64,000 bases of DNA. It comes from Picochlorum sp. 'celeri' (Eukaryota; Chlorophyta; Trebouxiophyceae). The DNA is taken from contig JAACMV010000028.1 of the NCBI GenBank assembly GCA_010909725.1, positions 186,001 through 250,000 of the forward strand. The letters are read 5' to 3'. A program made the position numbers and the translations under genes. Every line of letters starts with the position of its first letter. The first letter of the stretch is position 1. The notes below the pieces were generated by a model that did no database searches, was not told where the DNA came from, and was given only the letters and a program-made list of their open reading frames with translations. This document shows positions 32,379 to 42,858 of this stretch, in pieces.

Positions 32379-33467
32379 ATGGAAACGCTGGCAGGGTCAG
32401 TAAGTAATTCTGACTCGCCATTGTCAGAGAAAACATTAGACGCTAGCATTACAAAACGTTCGGCTCAAGGTATGCTAAAAAGGAAGATTGAATGCGATGG
32501 TGCTCCAGAAAGAAAGAAGAGCAGGCATTCACGCCATCACTTGCTCAAGCATGTGCTTGATTCTTCAATGACTGGCGATGCGGCACTCAAACATTACGAT
32601 GGTGTCAGCACGATTGAAGATGCATTAGCTCTTACATCTGCTATGTCCCAGAAGGATCTCCAAACGACTTTCGCCAAGGTATATGGGATGAAAAGCTCAA
32701 GCAATAACAACAATTGGCTGAGGAAGAAACTCATGGAGGCTCTTTCTCCTACAGGCTGGAGACATGCATGGAACCATTATATGAGTAATCCTTTTTCAAA
32801 CAGAGGCAAAAAGGACAGATTGAGAAAGACTGAACAGGCTGAGAAATTGCAAAAGAGTTACCGCTGTGATGTGATCCCACCTTTGACAGAGTCATTAGCA
32901 AAGCACGGCGAAATAGGACAATGGATCAGGTCCCATCATCAAAGAGAATCTGCACATGCATCGAACAAAATATCTGACAATTTCCAGGGATGCGTGACAT
33001 TTCAGAAGCAGTTGCAGCCATGGCCTCAACATCTGCCACACATTAATTCAATGGCACCACTCCACCCAGGACTGTTGCCAGGGATGTTGCAGAAAAGGGA
33101 ATCGCCTGTGTTTCCTGATATGCCATCGCTCCCGTTGCAGAAATCTAACATGGCCACTCGAGAGATTATTGCTCTTTTGTATGAGTTGGTTTATAAGAGG
33201 AGGGACCAACATCGATGTGTTGAAAATGGCAACAGATCCAATATGACAAAAATCATGAAAGAGTCCACTGTTGAAGCATCATCTCTGATTTCATCGAGCG
33301 AGAGGGGCAATAATCTTTATCCTCCAGTGATGATGACAAATGTGAAGACAGAGCCTTCGCCTAGGATAGAGGGTGCTAAGGAACATGCCCCTCTCTTGAC
33401 AAACTTCCAACCTGATAGTGAGGTGATAGACTTACTTCAGTCTTGGATGAAGAGTAAACAGCAGTAA
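32379..33467 (+). CDS. Basic nuclear-type protein with an SNNNNWLRKKL motif
   Basis: 362 aa, single exon, ATG at 32379. The N-terminal third is Lys/Arg/His-rich (LKRKIECDGAPERKKSRHSR looks like a nuclear localisation signal). A compact helical segment follows at about residues 85-135: SQKDLQTTFAKVYGMKSSSN then NNNWLRKKLMEALS, and later a WRHAWNHYMSNPFSN segment. An F-x-x-V-Y-G-x(5)-SNNN-x-WLR pattern seems familiar from some plant and algal nuclear regulators, but I cannot name the family. The remainder is disordered, rich in Ser, Pro and Gln, and the C-terminus ends in an amphipathic helix (EVIDLLQSWMKS). Predicted nuclear and possibly transcriptional; function unknown. Confidence 0.6.
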   Translation: METLAGSVSNSDSPLSEKTLDASITKRSAQGMLKRKIECDGAPERKKSRHSRHHLLKHVLDSSMTGDAALKHYDGVSTIEDALALTSAMSQKDLQTTFAKVYGMKSSSNNNNWLRKKLMEALSPTGWRHAWNHYMSNPFSNRGKKDRLRKTEQAEKLQKSYRCDVIPPLTESLAKHGEIGQWIRSHHQRESAHASNKISDNFQGCVTFQKQLQPWPQHLPHINSMAPLHPGLLPGMLQKRESPVFPDMPSLPLQKSNMATREIIALLYELVYKRRDQHRCVENGNRSNMTKIMKESTVEASSLISSSERGNNLYPPVMMTNVKTEPSPRIEGAKEHAPLLTNFQPDSEVIDLLQSWMKSKQQ

Positions 33468-33523
33468 TATATACTTTGTCTTCTAGGTAGTGATTTCGAT
33501 TCCTTCAAGGCTAGCAGTGAAAT

Positions 33524-35509
33524 TCATAAAGTTACATTTTTGAATGGAACCCATTGAAGTCGCATTGTCAGAGTGCATGGTTTTGTCTTATCTGGCAGAG
33601 CATATTCAGGAACAGGATCTATTGTCCAAGACTTTGTGATATCCCCCATCGATGCATGAGCTATATCATCTAATGGAATCTTCACACTACCAAGAAGATC
33701 ATCTTTTGAGAACTTGTCATAATCAAAAACCTTCACAGAGAGTACGGACTGCCGTTTAATCTTGAACCATTCTAGTTTGCAATCATCCCACTTTGGAGAA
33801 CACTCCATGTACATGACAGGGGACTTCTTTGTAATATTAGCGCATGAGAATTTCACGTATACATCCGATGTCCCCAGAACAATATCAGCTATAGGCATGT
33901 TTGATGCTTCGATCAGTGTCACTAGCAATGCTCCAACGGGCTCACTTGTGTGTCCTTTGATCAATTCCAGAGGCCAGTACGTGATTTCAAGGCTCACTTC
34001 TCCCCTCCCAGACCCGCACCCTGCCGGGTTACTGAATTCTTCTTCTCCCAGAGGAGCATTTATTGTGCTCTTTCTTCCTGGATTGGCAGAAATATCTGCC
34101 AGTGAGACCTTGGCCCTTCCAATTAAATCAGCCGAACCAACAACTGATGCAGCTCCTTTGACCAAATTCACTCTGAAGAGCTCCTTCATATTCACCATGT
34201 CCACGTCAAACATTTTTAGGTGCAAGAATTGGTCCTCTGGTTCTTGAACAAGGAGCCAGTGTGTCTCTTCCCAAATAGGATTCAGAGTATTTGCCTTTTT
34301 GGACGTTGTCTCTCTGTCTCCGTTGGGATCAACAAAGAGTTCCAAAAATGGATCAGCAGATCCAAATTTGTCCATTCTAGGAAGCCCATTTCCAGACTTG
34401 ACGAAGACTTCAATGGCTCCTTTATTCCGCATATACAAATCCAAAAGAGGTCCGGTCTTTTCTTCTGGGAGAATTGGCACGACAATCCGCCTGGGCCAGA
34501 CAAGCATACTTGTGAAGGTTTCTCTCAAAAAGGGATCTAGCCATGCTTTCACAGCTTTTGCTGATAAACTTCCACCAAAAGCAGCTCCAAAATCAAGATG
34601 AAATTTGACCAATGGAGGTGTCATCAAGGAGACTGTCGCAGCTCCAAAGCCAGGAATCTCAGGCAACAGAGGGGACAACACAATCTTGGCTTCCCCTGAC
34701 ACGGCCAAATCGGTGACTTTAGGCACCATTCGAGTTGCTGAACCACCTGCCATCATTTCAATGGCCAAAAATATACTCGCATCGCCTGACCATCGAAACC
34801 CAACATCAATCTCAATGCTTTCAGAATCACCCTTGCCGGGTACTTGAATAGCCTCTATCCGAAATGGGGAGTCTCCAAAGGTCAACTTCTGAAATGAAAT
34901 CTTACGGATAAACGAGGGCCTGTATTCATCCAACATGGGTTCGACTTGATGCTTGATTTCGTCGCAAATGGCTTTATCATAGAATGGCCATGCCTGCCGA
35001 ATAATGGAATTCAACCACTCCATCTTTTCAACATCCGAAAAGCTCAGCCACAATGGAATGTTATGCAGCAAAAACTGAGTGCCTTTCTTCCCAGGAATCA
35101 TTCCTAGTCGCTGATTACGCTCATCTTTCCATTTCTGATTTTGGTAGTACATGGCAGTGCCAGCAAACCCAACAATCATCCCGACCACAACACTCTTCAA
35201 CAACTCTGAGCATGCATACAATTTCCAATGCATAATCGCAGATACAATCAGCGTCAACCACACTAGCCAGAATGAAGCAACAATTTTGGACCCCTGGATG
35301 TTGCTCTTGGCTATGATTACAGTCTGCACCCCAGTTTCTTCAGCAGCAGTTCTACTAGCACTAGTAGAGTCCGCCCCTCGACCTTGCACGCCTTCAACAC
35401 CGGATCCCTCTACCCTGGAATCATTTGATTTTATTTCTTCTCTTGATTCGACGGAAGAAACCCTTCCGTGATCATCTGAAACTCCTCCCTGGCGCTTGCT
35501 CCGTTTCAT
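33524..35509 (-). CDS. Synaptotagmin-like SMP-C2 membrane tether (plant SYT / E-Syt type)
   Basis: 661 aa, ATG at 35509 (the frame upstream to 35536 has none). Order: acidic/basic disordered head, hydrophobic hairpin at about residues 65-115 (FWLVWLTLIVSAIMHW, SVVVGMIVGFAGTAMYY), SMP lipid-transfer domain (about 145-350; VEKMEWLNSIIRQAWPFYD, FRIEAIQVPG, LVKFHLDFG), then two C2 domains (about 360-500 and 520-640). C2A has GLPRMDKFGSADPFLEL and FDVDMVN, C2B has ASNMPIADIVLGTSDVYVKF and FDYDKFSKDD, so part of the Ca-binding Asp set is retained. Plant and animal relatives anchor in the ER and bind the plasma membrane. It starts 340 bp from the divergent DUF3754 gene, and a related protein follows it downstream of that gene. 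Confidence 0.88.
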   Translation of the reverse strand: MKRSKRQGGVSDDHGRVSSVESREEIKSNDSRVEGSGVEGVQGRGADSTSASRTAAEETGVQTVIIAKSNIQGSKIVASFWLVWLTLIVSAIMHWKLYACSELLKSVVVGMIVGFAGTAMYYQNQKWKDERNQRLGMIPGKKGTQFLLHNIPLWLSFSDVEKMEWLNSIIRQAWPFYDKAICDEIKHQVEPMLDEYRPSFIRKISFQKLTFGDSPFRIEAIQVPGKGDSESIEIDVGFRWSGDASIFLAIEMMAGGSATRMVPKVTDLAVSGEAKIVLSPLLPEIPGFGAATVSLMTPPLVKFHLDFGAAFGGSLSAKAVKAWLDPFLRETFTSMLVWPRRIVVPILPEEKTGPLLDLYMRNKGAIEVFVKSGNGLPRMDKFGSADPFLELFVDPNGDRETTSKKANTLNPIWEETHWLLVQEPEDQFLHLKMFDVDMVNMKELFRVNLVKGAASVVGSADLIGRAKVSLADISANPGRKSTINAPLGEEEFSNPAGCGSGRGEVSLEITYWPLELIKGHTSEPVGALLVTLIEASNMPIADIVLGTSDVYVKFSCANITKKSPVMYMECSPKWDDCKLEWFKIKRQSVLSVKVFDYDKFSKDDLLGSVKIPLDDIAHASMGDITKSWTIDPVPEYALPDKTKPCTLTMRLQWVPFKNVTL

Positions 35510-35580
35510 CTTGTCGTCAGACTTTGAGAGAGACACTCTATGAATTCAACTGGATTCGCTATACATGGGATCTATCATTA

Positions 35581-35598
35581 AATTGATACGTATCAATT
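35581..35598. repeat. Perfect 18-bp palindrome in a divergent promoter
   Basis: AATTGATACGTATCAATT, centred on TACGTA, between the SYT-like gene (ATG 35509) and DUF3754 (ATG 35851). A near-palindrome GCAGTGCTGCAGTACTGC follows about 110 bp later (two G/T mismatches). Confidence 0.9.
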
Positions 35599-35850
35599 AG
35601 ACAAGGGTTTTAAGAAGAGATAACCGAGGATTGAGCCAATTCAAAGTGTACGATGCCGTAGCAACGCAACTCTTGGCGCCCATGCCCACTAGCACCAGCA
35701 GTGCTGCAGTACTGCCCAATGATCTCATCGGTCAAAAGCTCTCAAGTTGGTGATCGCTACCCATCAAAGTGATGGATATCAGTGTGCTTTTATATAAAAA
35801 TTGCCATATGAAAGAAATCTGTCATAGAAATCTTCAAGGTACAGGTGGAC

Positions 35851-37763
35851 ATGTCAGAATTCATGAAGACACCTTGGCACGTCTCGGTGTCTTCAGATTG
35901 TGTGCGGACAAGTCCAAGTAGATTTATTGATATCACAGATGGTGATTTGGAAGAATACTGTATAGGTGCGTGATGGACTGGAGGGTATCTTGGGATTGTA
36001 CTTGTGGTTGACTGCAATATCCTTGGTGTGCAGGGATTTTATCTGACTATCCAGCAAAAGACATCAAGCTGATTTACAGTCTTGGACAAGCCATCTGTAG
36101 TGCGAAGAATAGTGAGTTGAAGATCGGTTTGGAGCAAGACTTTGAGTACTTTGCTCGGGCATATGATGGCTTGGAGATGCCAAAACATCTCAAGTCATTA
36201 TCTGAGGATGACATTGGTGCTCGAGAAGAGAGGTTTCTTTCAAACATGATGACAGTTTTAATGAAGAACCATTATCATATTTTGACAGAGCAGGAATGGG
36301 AGGCAGCTGCAGCAGAAGATTTTCTGTTGACCTTGCCGGTCAATGTGAAGTGGGATTCAATGGATGATTCTTTGTTACATCGTACCGTATGGAAATCTTT
36401 CCCAGAGATGAGGGATGCGTATCCTGCCTGTTTAAGGAATAGGATTTTAATTTTTCACAGGGGAGTGACCTGTGCTAAAATGGAGGGCAAATACTTTGCA
36501 CAGAAGGTGGAGATGTTGATTTCTTTTCTTGTCATCCAGCCAATCCTGAGGCTTCTTTTGTGGACACTGGATAGATTAGGATTACGAAAGATTGAGCGAT
36601 TGAATGCAAATGTTGAGAATTCGTCATCTTTGTACATGCGGCAGTCATCACTCGAGGGCACCACAGACCTGATTCAAGTGCAAGGAGGTGATCACGCTGC
36701 TTCAATTTGTATTGACAGGCGTACCTTTCACCATATATTTCCAGATGCTCGATCGGTACTTAAAATGATGTTTAAGACCATTCAGTTGCAAGAGGCCTGC
36801 TGGAAGGATGTGGTTGTTGTGTACAGAATGGCCAATACCTCTGGTGCTCGCCATGAATTTGATATCAAGTCATCCATGGCTGACGACGCGATAGAGAAAA
36901 ATATTGTCTTGAAAAGATTTTCCTCCATTCCCATTGCGGATATGGAGATTGTATTTCCAGAGAAGAACATACACATGCCCCCAAGTGTACTGGTCAACAT
37001 TGCCGTCACTCTCCTTGGGGCCATTCTGACACTGATAGCCACAATACGAGGAGGATTGAGTTTGACAAGTTTCTGGACAACTCTCACAATGCTTGGAACT
37101 CGACTGGGACAGGTACTGCAGACGAAAAGATCTCAGAAATCAGAGATTGAAAGATCCATGAGCCAACTCCTGTCACAGAGAACTGTTGCGTCACAGAATG
37201 CTGCCTTATCATCAATCATCAATGATATGTTTTCCCAGCTGGTCAGACAGGTTGTCTTTGCGTACTTTGTCTTAGTGAAGCATCATGGGAGTACCATGGC
37301 CCAATTGGATGAGCGTTGCGAGCATATTCTCAAGCAAACATTTGATTTGTCTATTGACTTCACCTGCCAAGAGGCAATTCAGGTTCTGAAGAAGTGGGGC
37401 ATCGTCATAGAAGACCCAACAGGACGATTGCTTCCTCTTGAAATTGAAGAGTGCAAAACCAAGCTGACAGATGTTTTGGTAGCATCGTCAGCCCAGCAGA
37501 GAAGCACCATTCAGGAAACTCTCAAAGGCCTTGGGCTCCAGTTTGGGTCGACAGTGAAAGAGTCAACGTCATACAGCGTCAGGGCCATTGATGATATGAG
37601 GAAGAGTTCTGTGCAAGCCATTCATGGCATTGTGGGATCACGATCGAAGAAACCTGCAGAATCTGAATCCACCCCATGGGGCCATATGGCTGACCAATCC
37701 CCAGATCAAAGCCAAAAGAATTCAATAAAATCGTTCTTCATGAGAAGGCGAAGAAAGCATTGA
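35851..37763 (+). CDS. DUF3754 membrane protein
   Basis: Two exons, 35851..35965 and 36034..37763 (68-nt intron, GTGCGT donor), 614 aa. The DUF3754 core runs from about residue 60 to 520: a helical N-domain (YFARAYDGLEMPKHLKSLS), the RILIFHRGVTCAKMEGKYF signature near residue 170, a hydrophobic loop IQPILRLLLWTL, then FIVYRM-like beta (VVVVYRMANTS) and the long helix pair VLVNIAVTLLGAILTLIATI. A basic tail ends in SFFMRRRRKH. DUF3754 proteins (TMEM143-like) are poorly characterised; family members are found in mitochondria or plastids. Location here is not shown. It is flanked on both sides by SMP-C2 genes, which may be coincidence or hint at membrane-contact work. Confidence 0.82.
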
Positions 37764-37847
37764 ACTGAGCATAGTAGATGAAAAAAATTGCATTGTCAAC
37801 ATTGAATTTGCATTGCGGAACACCCCACCCACGGTAGCATAGTACAA

Positions 37848-39988
37848 ATGCTGGTTTCCTTGCTTGTTGGGTTACCGTTGGGTTTGAACCTTGGAATACT
37901 GGTATGATGGTCAGATGATATCAATGCATGTAACCATGTAGATGATGATATGCATTGAGCACTTGCCCTGTAGGTCGGAAACATTTTCTGCAAGAATGTA
38001 TACAAGCGGGTTCCCAAGGCCTTTCTGGCCCTATGTGACGAGTCTGCTGATAGTAATACTGAAATAGAGTTTCCTCCAGGGGAGAGCAATGTTTCTTTCT
38101 TCAAGCAGAGGCTGCTGAAGGACACGTCTCCGGCTCTGTCGGAACCTGACTACGAGAGAGTATGTATCCTTGTGGTGACGTTGTCGTTCATGGATCCATC
38201 GAATGATACGCACTGATGCCATCTGATGACATGCAGATTCGATTCATGAACACATTGTTGCGGCAGCTATGGCCTCACTTATCTCCAGCACTGCACAAGG
38301 AGATTATAGTTCAATCCAAAGCACCTGTTCAGGACATGGTCAGGAAAATCCCTCTTCTGACGAATGTCCGCGTGGATACGATGGATTTAGGAACAAGGCC
38401 GTTTCGGATTGACTCGGTCAAGTCGTATTCTGTGGGGGAAAATGTGATCATGTTGGAAGCGCCACTCTTTTGGGGGGGAGATATTATGGTGCGGGTTGTG
38501 TTTGAAGCTGATGTTGCTGGGAAGACGGTGGACATTCCCATTCAAGTCTCTTGCGTGCAATTCAAGGCTCTTGCTCGCATTACTTTGTATCCACTTGTGG
38601 AGAAGTTGCCTTGTGTCGGTGGTGTGACCATGTCACTCCTGGAGCAGCCAACTGTGGATATGGATTTGAGGGTTTTGGACTCTCCAGATTTGCTCAGCAT
38701 TCCTCCAATGGCCATCATGCGAAAGATTGTGTTGAGTTTGTTGGCTGGAAAATACCTTATCTATCCCAATGAAATATCTGTCCCGATTATGCCAAACTTT
38801 GGCTTTCCTGAGCCTCCAAAAGGGATTCTGAGGATACACATTGCGTATGCTAGGGACCTCAAGTCTTCTTGGCTGGATGAAGTAGATCCTTTCGTTGAGA
38901 TTGAGGTTCGAAAGGGAAGGAATATGCGCACTAAAGTAGTTGAAAATGCGACGAACCCAGAATGGAATGAAACAAAGGAAGTAATTGTGGATGATTTTGA
39001 GTCACAGAAACTCAAGGTCACAGTACATGATGATGATTTCATCACATCTTCACTGGTTGGAGGCGTGCAATTGGAGCTCTCATCAGCACCATTCATTCAA
39101 AATCCAAATGAGATGTATCGCATGCTGCTTCCCGTGTATGTTCCAAAAGAAAAGGGTGTGTATCAAACCATAAAAGGCTCAGACATGCGCAGTGCACACG
39201 ATGCTGCCTATGTGGAAGACAAAGTGAAAGAAGAGGTTGCCAAAAAGCCTCAAGCCAAACTGCTTATTCCAATGCTCATGAGGAAACGGGCAGCAAAGAA
39301 GGCAAGGAAAGAAGCACTGAGCGCATTGACAGATGCCAACCCTGAGATGGGTCCCAATGACAGTGGCTCCTTTGCATCTTTGGCTCATGGTAATGCACCT
39401 GAATCGATGCCAAAAGACGATAAAAAAACAGTGGGTGGCCAAGTATGTCTTGATGTGACATTCATTCCATTCGCAAATAACAGCCATGAAGAGAAATCAG
39501 AGAAAGATCTGCGGCCAGATTCTATTTTGAAAAGAACAATCACCTTTTCCAAATCACCAAGATGCAAAGGTGTGCTCTCGGTTCATGTATCCAAAGCTAT
39601 GTATCTTGGAGATAGCAAGACTACGTATGTAGAGTTGGTCGTCACTGACCCATTACGACAACCCAATCCAGATATCAGTATCATGTCACCAAAAGAGGTC
39701 AACGAGCAGAATCCCAAATACAACTACAAAGCAGACTTTGTCAACATATCAACACAGTCAACACTGACACTGACTATCTACGAGGTTGCTGGCATGGAAA
39801 ATATGTTGAGCGCTGGCCTTGGTTTGCTGAGAAAGCGTGAACCTCGAATTGTTGGCTTTGTCATCATTCCAGTCAAGGAAGTGTCCGAGATTGGCCACCA
39901 GAGGGGTAAATATACTTTGAGTGGGGCACAATCTGGAGAAGTACATTTGGGTCTGTCCTGGCTTGAATTAGAGCTTGATGACATGTAA
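37848..39988 (+). CDS. Second SMP-C2 tether protein
   Basis: Three exons, 37848..37901, 37974..38159 and 38237..39988, 663 aa; introns 72 and 77 nt. Exon 1 is a hydrophobic anchor (MLVSLLVGLPLGLNLGIL). The SMP domain follows (PDYER|IRFMNTLLRQLWPHLSPALH across the second junction, FRIDSVKSYS, VEKLPCVGGVTMSLLEQP). C2 at about residues 285-400 starts GILRIHIAYARDLKSSWLDE; DPFVEIEV keeps the first Asp. A Lys/Ala-rich linker and a second, divergent C2-like domain (GVLSVHVSKAMYLGDSK, about 520-655) follow. Similar in layout to the plus-partner gene at 33524 but with a much shorter N-terminus and diverged loops, so this is a separate paralogue or family branch. Confidence 0.82.
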
Positions 39989-40291
39989 TGCTATCCCTTT
40001 AGGAAGCAAGCTCACCAGTTGGTATATAGGCCCATCCATGGATCCATCCGGATGTACGGTCAGTCGGGATCGCTGACTGGTATGAACCCAATGTGCTTGG
40101 GACATCAATCCTGCGCATAATAACTCTCTTTGTATTTGTTAAAGAAGCGTATACCCATTTAAAGTACATTATTTGCGAAAACCGAGTTTGTTCCGCACGG
40201 GCGTGGCCAGGGACAAGGACAAAGCCAAAAGGGTATCGAGACCTGACCATACCCTTGGAGTATCATTCGCTCATCTGATATTCATTTTATT
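39989..40291. other. Intergenic region with short inverted repeats
   Basis: 303 bp between the SMP-C2 and bZIP genes. Contains CATCCGGATG (40045-40054) and a GGTCAG-N9-CTGACT pair nearby. No coding sequence or RNA gene recognised. Confidence 0.4.
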
Positions 40292-41911
40292 ATGAATGGT
40301 CGTGGAAACGGGAGAGGGCGAGGGAGATCGGGGACAGATGGTGGTCAATCAGCGCCTCAATCGGAGTCAGATATCGACCCCGCCCAGTTGCTTCAGCTTA
40401 CAAATATGTTGAAAGAGACCCAAGAAAACTTGAGAAGGCAGGGTGTGGATCCAACACCGGAGAATATGGCTGTATATTTGCTCCAGGCACTTTTGCAGCC
40501 CTGTGCTCCGCAGCAGCAGCAGCAAGATGATTTTGACTACGAAATGGAACCAGAGGATCAGAATGAAAGGGAACCAGAGCCTGATGTTTATTATCCAATA
40601 CCTTCTAAGGCTAAGGATGTACCTGAAAGACTCTTCAGTATGCTTGAGGATGTGTACAGGGCAAGAGGACTACCATTTCCCCCCATTGTGTCTGAAGGAG
40701 CCCTGGCAAAGCGGCGACGAACGAGTGCGGCATTGAATACATCCATCTTGGAGCAAGACAATATGCGAATGGGTTTCCAGCGGCCACCTGACAAAGTGAG
40801 GGTGCTTGATAATCCTGACAGGATGATTGACAGGATTGCCAAGGCCAGGATAAGGAACCGTGAAGCACAACAAAGATTCAGGAACAGGCGACGTGAAAAG
40901 ATTGTTGGGATGGAAACAGATTATACAGATTTATGTGAGATGTGTCGTAAAACTGAAGAAGATAATATTGCCTTGGAACAGAGAGCGCACTATCTATCGC
41001 GCATTATTGTCATGAGAGAGATTATTCTGCATTCATTGACGGGTGAGCCTCCTGAAGAAGGCAGCATGCTTCGCAGCATTCTTGGGGATACAGAGTTTGG
41101 AAAAGCGAGTGACTACACACCTGAAGAAGATGGCAAGAAGAATGGATCAGAAGGAACAGATCAAACTGAAGAGCCCATCGAAGAAGTGATGGAGGAAAGG
41201 CCTGGCTCTTCTGGTTCGGACGAGATTTATCGGATTGCGCGGTCATTGGATGATCCAGAATCATTCTTTTTATACTGGAGGGAGTGGCAGATAGAGATCA
41301 AACATACTCTTGCCGAATACGAACAATTCAAGAATAATGAAACACGAGAAGAAATGATTCGCAAATTTGATAAAATGGTGAAAATCTGGGCTGTGAATAG
41401 TCGCTTATACCCAAACAATTTTAAAGTAATGGTTGCGGAGCATTCCATATCTGAAGAAGAGGGAGGTATGAGATGGAGAGATATCGCCAGGAGGGTGTTC
41501 GAAACTATGTCTGAGGACAAGGTCCAATTGTTGAATGAGTATTGGGAGAAATTCATGGCAAAAATGACTGACTACTACTCAAGGAGGGTCGATGTTGAAC
41601 AAAAACTTGCTCACCAGCAAGATTTGATCAAGGACCACAATCCTGACAACTACTGCTTAAAAGATATGAGCAATAATCACTTGTTATTGGGATATTTGAC
41701 AGGAACTCTCAATTATTTAAGTGAGAAGACCTGGATTACCAATGTGCGACTGTCATCTGGATGGAATGTTGCAATTGGTGAGTGGAATTCCTGCATCTGT
41801 AATGCTCTTGCAGCTCCATATCCTCCCAACTGGGTTGCTATCACCAAAGAAATTGTAGAGATTGGGAAATCGATGAACGTCATTAAGAAAACTGATGATA
41901 TGGAGAAATGA
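40292..41911 (+). CDS. bZIP transcription factor
   Basis: 539 aa, single exon, ATG at 40292. The basic region is at about residues 185-205 (AKARIRNREAQQRFRNRRRE), satisfying N-x7-R, then a leucine-zipper-like stretch with hydrophobic heptads (VGMETDYTDLCEMCRKTEED, LEQRAHYLSRIIVMREIIL). N-terminal 60 residues are Gly/Arg-rich and Gln-rich (QQQQQ). C-terminal 250 residues are helical and acidic with aromatic positions (FFLYWREWQIEIKHTLAEYE), with no DNA-binding look; some algal and plant bZIPs have such extensions, but I cannot name the subfamily. Nuclear DNA-binding regulator by family; target and partner are unknown. Confidence 0.85.
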   Translation: MNGRGNGRGRGRSGTDGGQSAPQSESDIDPAQLLQLTNMLKETQENLRRQGVDPTPENMAVYLLQALLQPCAPQQQQQDDFDYEMEPEDQNEREPEPDVYYPIPSKAKDVPERLFSMLEDVYRARGLPFPPIVSEGALAKRRRTSAALNTSILEQDNMRMGFQRPPDKVRVLDNPDRMIDRIAKARIRNREAQQRFRNRRREKIVGMETDYTDLCEMCRKTEEDNIALEQRAHYLSRIIVMREIILHSLTGEPPEEGSMLRSILGDTEFGKASDYTPEEDGKKNGSEGTDQTEEPIEEVMEERPGSSGSDEIYRIARSLDDPESFFLYWREWQIEIKHTLAEYEQFKNNETREEMIRKFDKMVKIWAVNSRLYPNNFKVMVAEHSISEEEGGMRWRDIARRVFETMSEDKVQLLNEYWEKFMAKMTDYYSRRVDVEQKLAHQQDLIKDHNPDNYCLKDMSNNHLLLGYLTGTLNYLSEKTWITNVRLSSGWNVAIGEWNSCICNALAAPYPPNWVAITKEIVEIGKSMNVIKKTDDMEK

Positions 41912-41924
41912 TATACATGCTGTT

Positions 41925-42738
41925 CTAGCATTTCCGTGATGTGAGCGATTGACGTAAACTGCCAGCTTCAGAAAGGCATGTAACTGACAAGAATCTACAA
42001 AGCTCCTTGCATATCTCCTCATCTATATCAATATATATGCTTGGTTCGATCTGCCGTGCAATTGATACTTTACTAGCAGCTGAATTGCAAAATATGACCC
42101 TGTGGAAAGGTACCTGCGCGTGTGCTGTCTCACCAACTACTCGTGCGTGTTCCAAGGCATCTGATACCACTGCCTGTCCTATGTCATCTTCTACTTCACA
42201 CACCAGAAATACATCCTTCTTTAATCCAATCATCTCTTTCACAACCTCCACTGCCGAGTCCACCAGACTGGCCCCCTGAGTTGACAACTCTTCAGGCGTT
42301 CTCTCATGTACAAGTACACCACCGACTGACACAACAATCGATGAAACCTTAGACAGTCGTTGTTCAAGAGAAGAATCTCGTCCTACTCTGTGCAAGTCCT
42401 GGAAAGCTTGCTCAGGACTTGAAGGCTCCACTCCTACCCTATCGGAAGCAGCTCTAGCTGCCGGATCTTCATGTAATCCTGTGCGCCAATGAGATACATT
42501 TTAGAGTACTATGCACAGATCCGTTGTCGAATTAGGTTACGTACTTTTCTTTTGTTTATAGTAAGCATACAGAGCTGCCCCAAGAGCCAAACCCAGAACA
42601 CCTCCAGAGAGCGATAGTCGAGATAGAAGCCTCTGAGCACACATAATATTTGGATAATATATTTATAATAGGAAATTCACATGTTCTGAGATGATTGTTG
42701 CGTACCAAGACAAAGGAAAGGAGACGAGAAAAAACCAT
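41925..42738 (-). CDS. PEX22: PEX22-like peroxisomal membrane anchor of PEX4
   Basis: Three exons, complement(41925..42478, 42545..42632, 42706..42738), 224 aa. All junctions are GT-AG with matched phases; introns are 73 and 66 nt. Exons 1 and 2 give a hydrophobic anchor (LSLSGGVLGLALGAALYAYY) with positive charges on the tail side. The soluble part ends in the conserved PEX22 pattern known from plants: KDVFLVCEVED, then FHRVIFCNSAASKVSIARQI and EPSIYIDIDEEICKELCRFL. Arabidopsis PEX22 tethers the ubiquitin-conjugating enzyme PEX4 to the peroxisome. Family members share little sequence, so the match to the plant pattern is a good but not perfect diagnosis. Confidence 0.78.
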
Positions 42739-42858
42739 TGCGGACCATACTACTACTGTAGCGATACGTGTCTGTAATACCTATTTCAGTTAACAAACTG
42801 ATTTTATATTGGAAATAGTATCGACGTAATACTGTCAGGCTGTCAAAAATCTGTTAGC

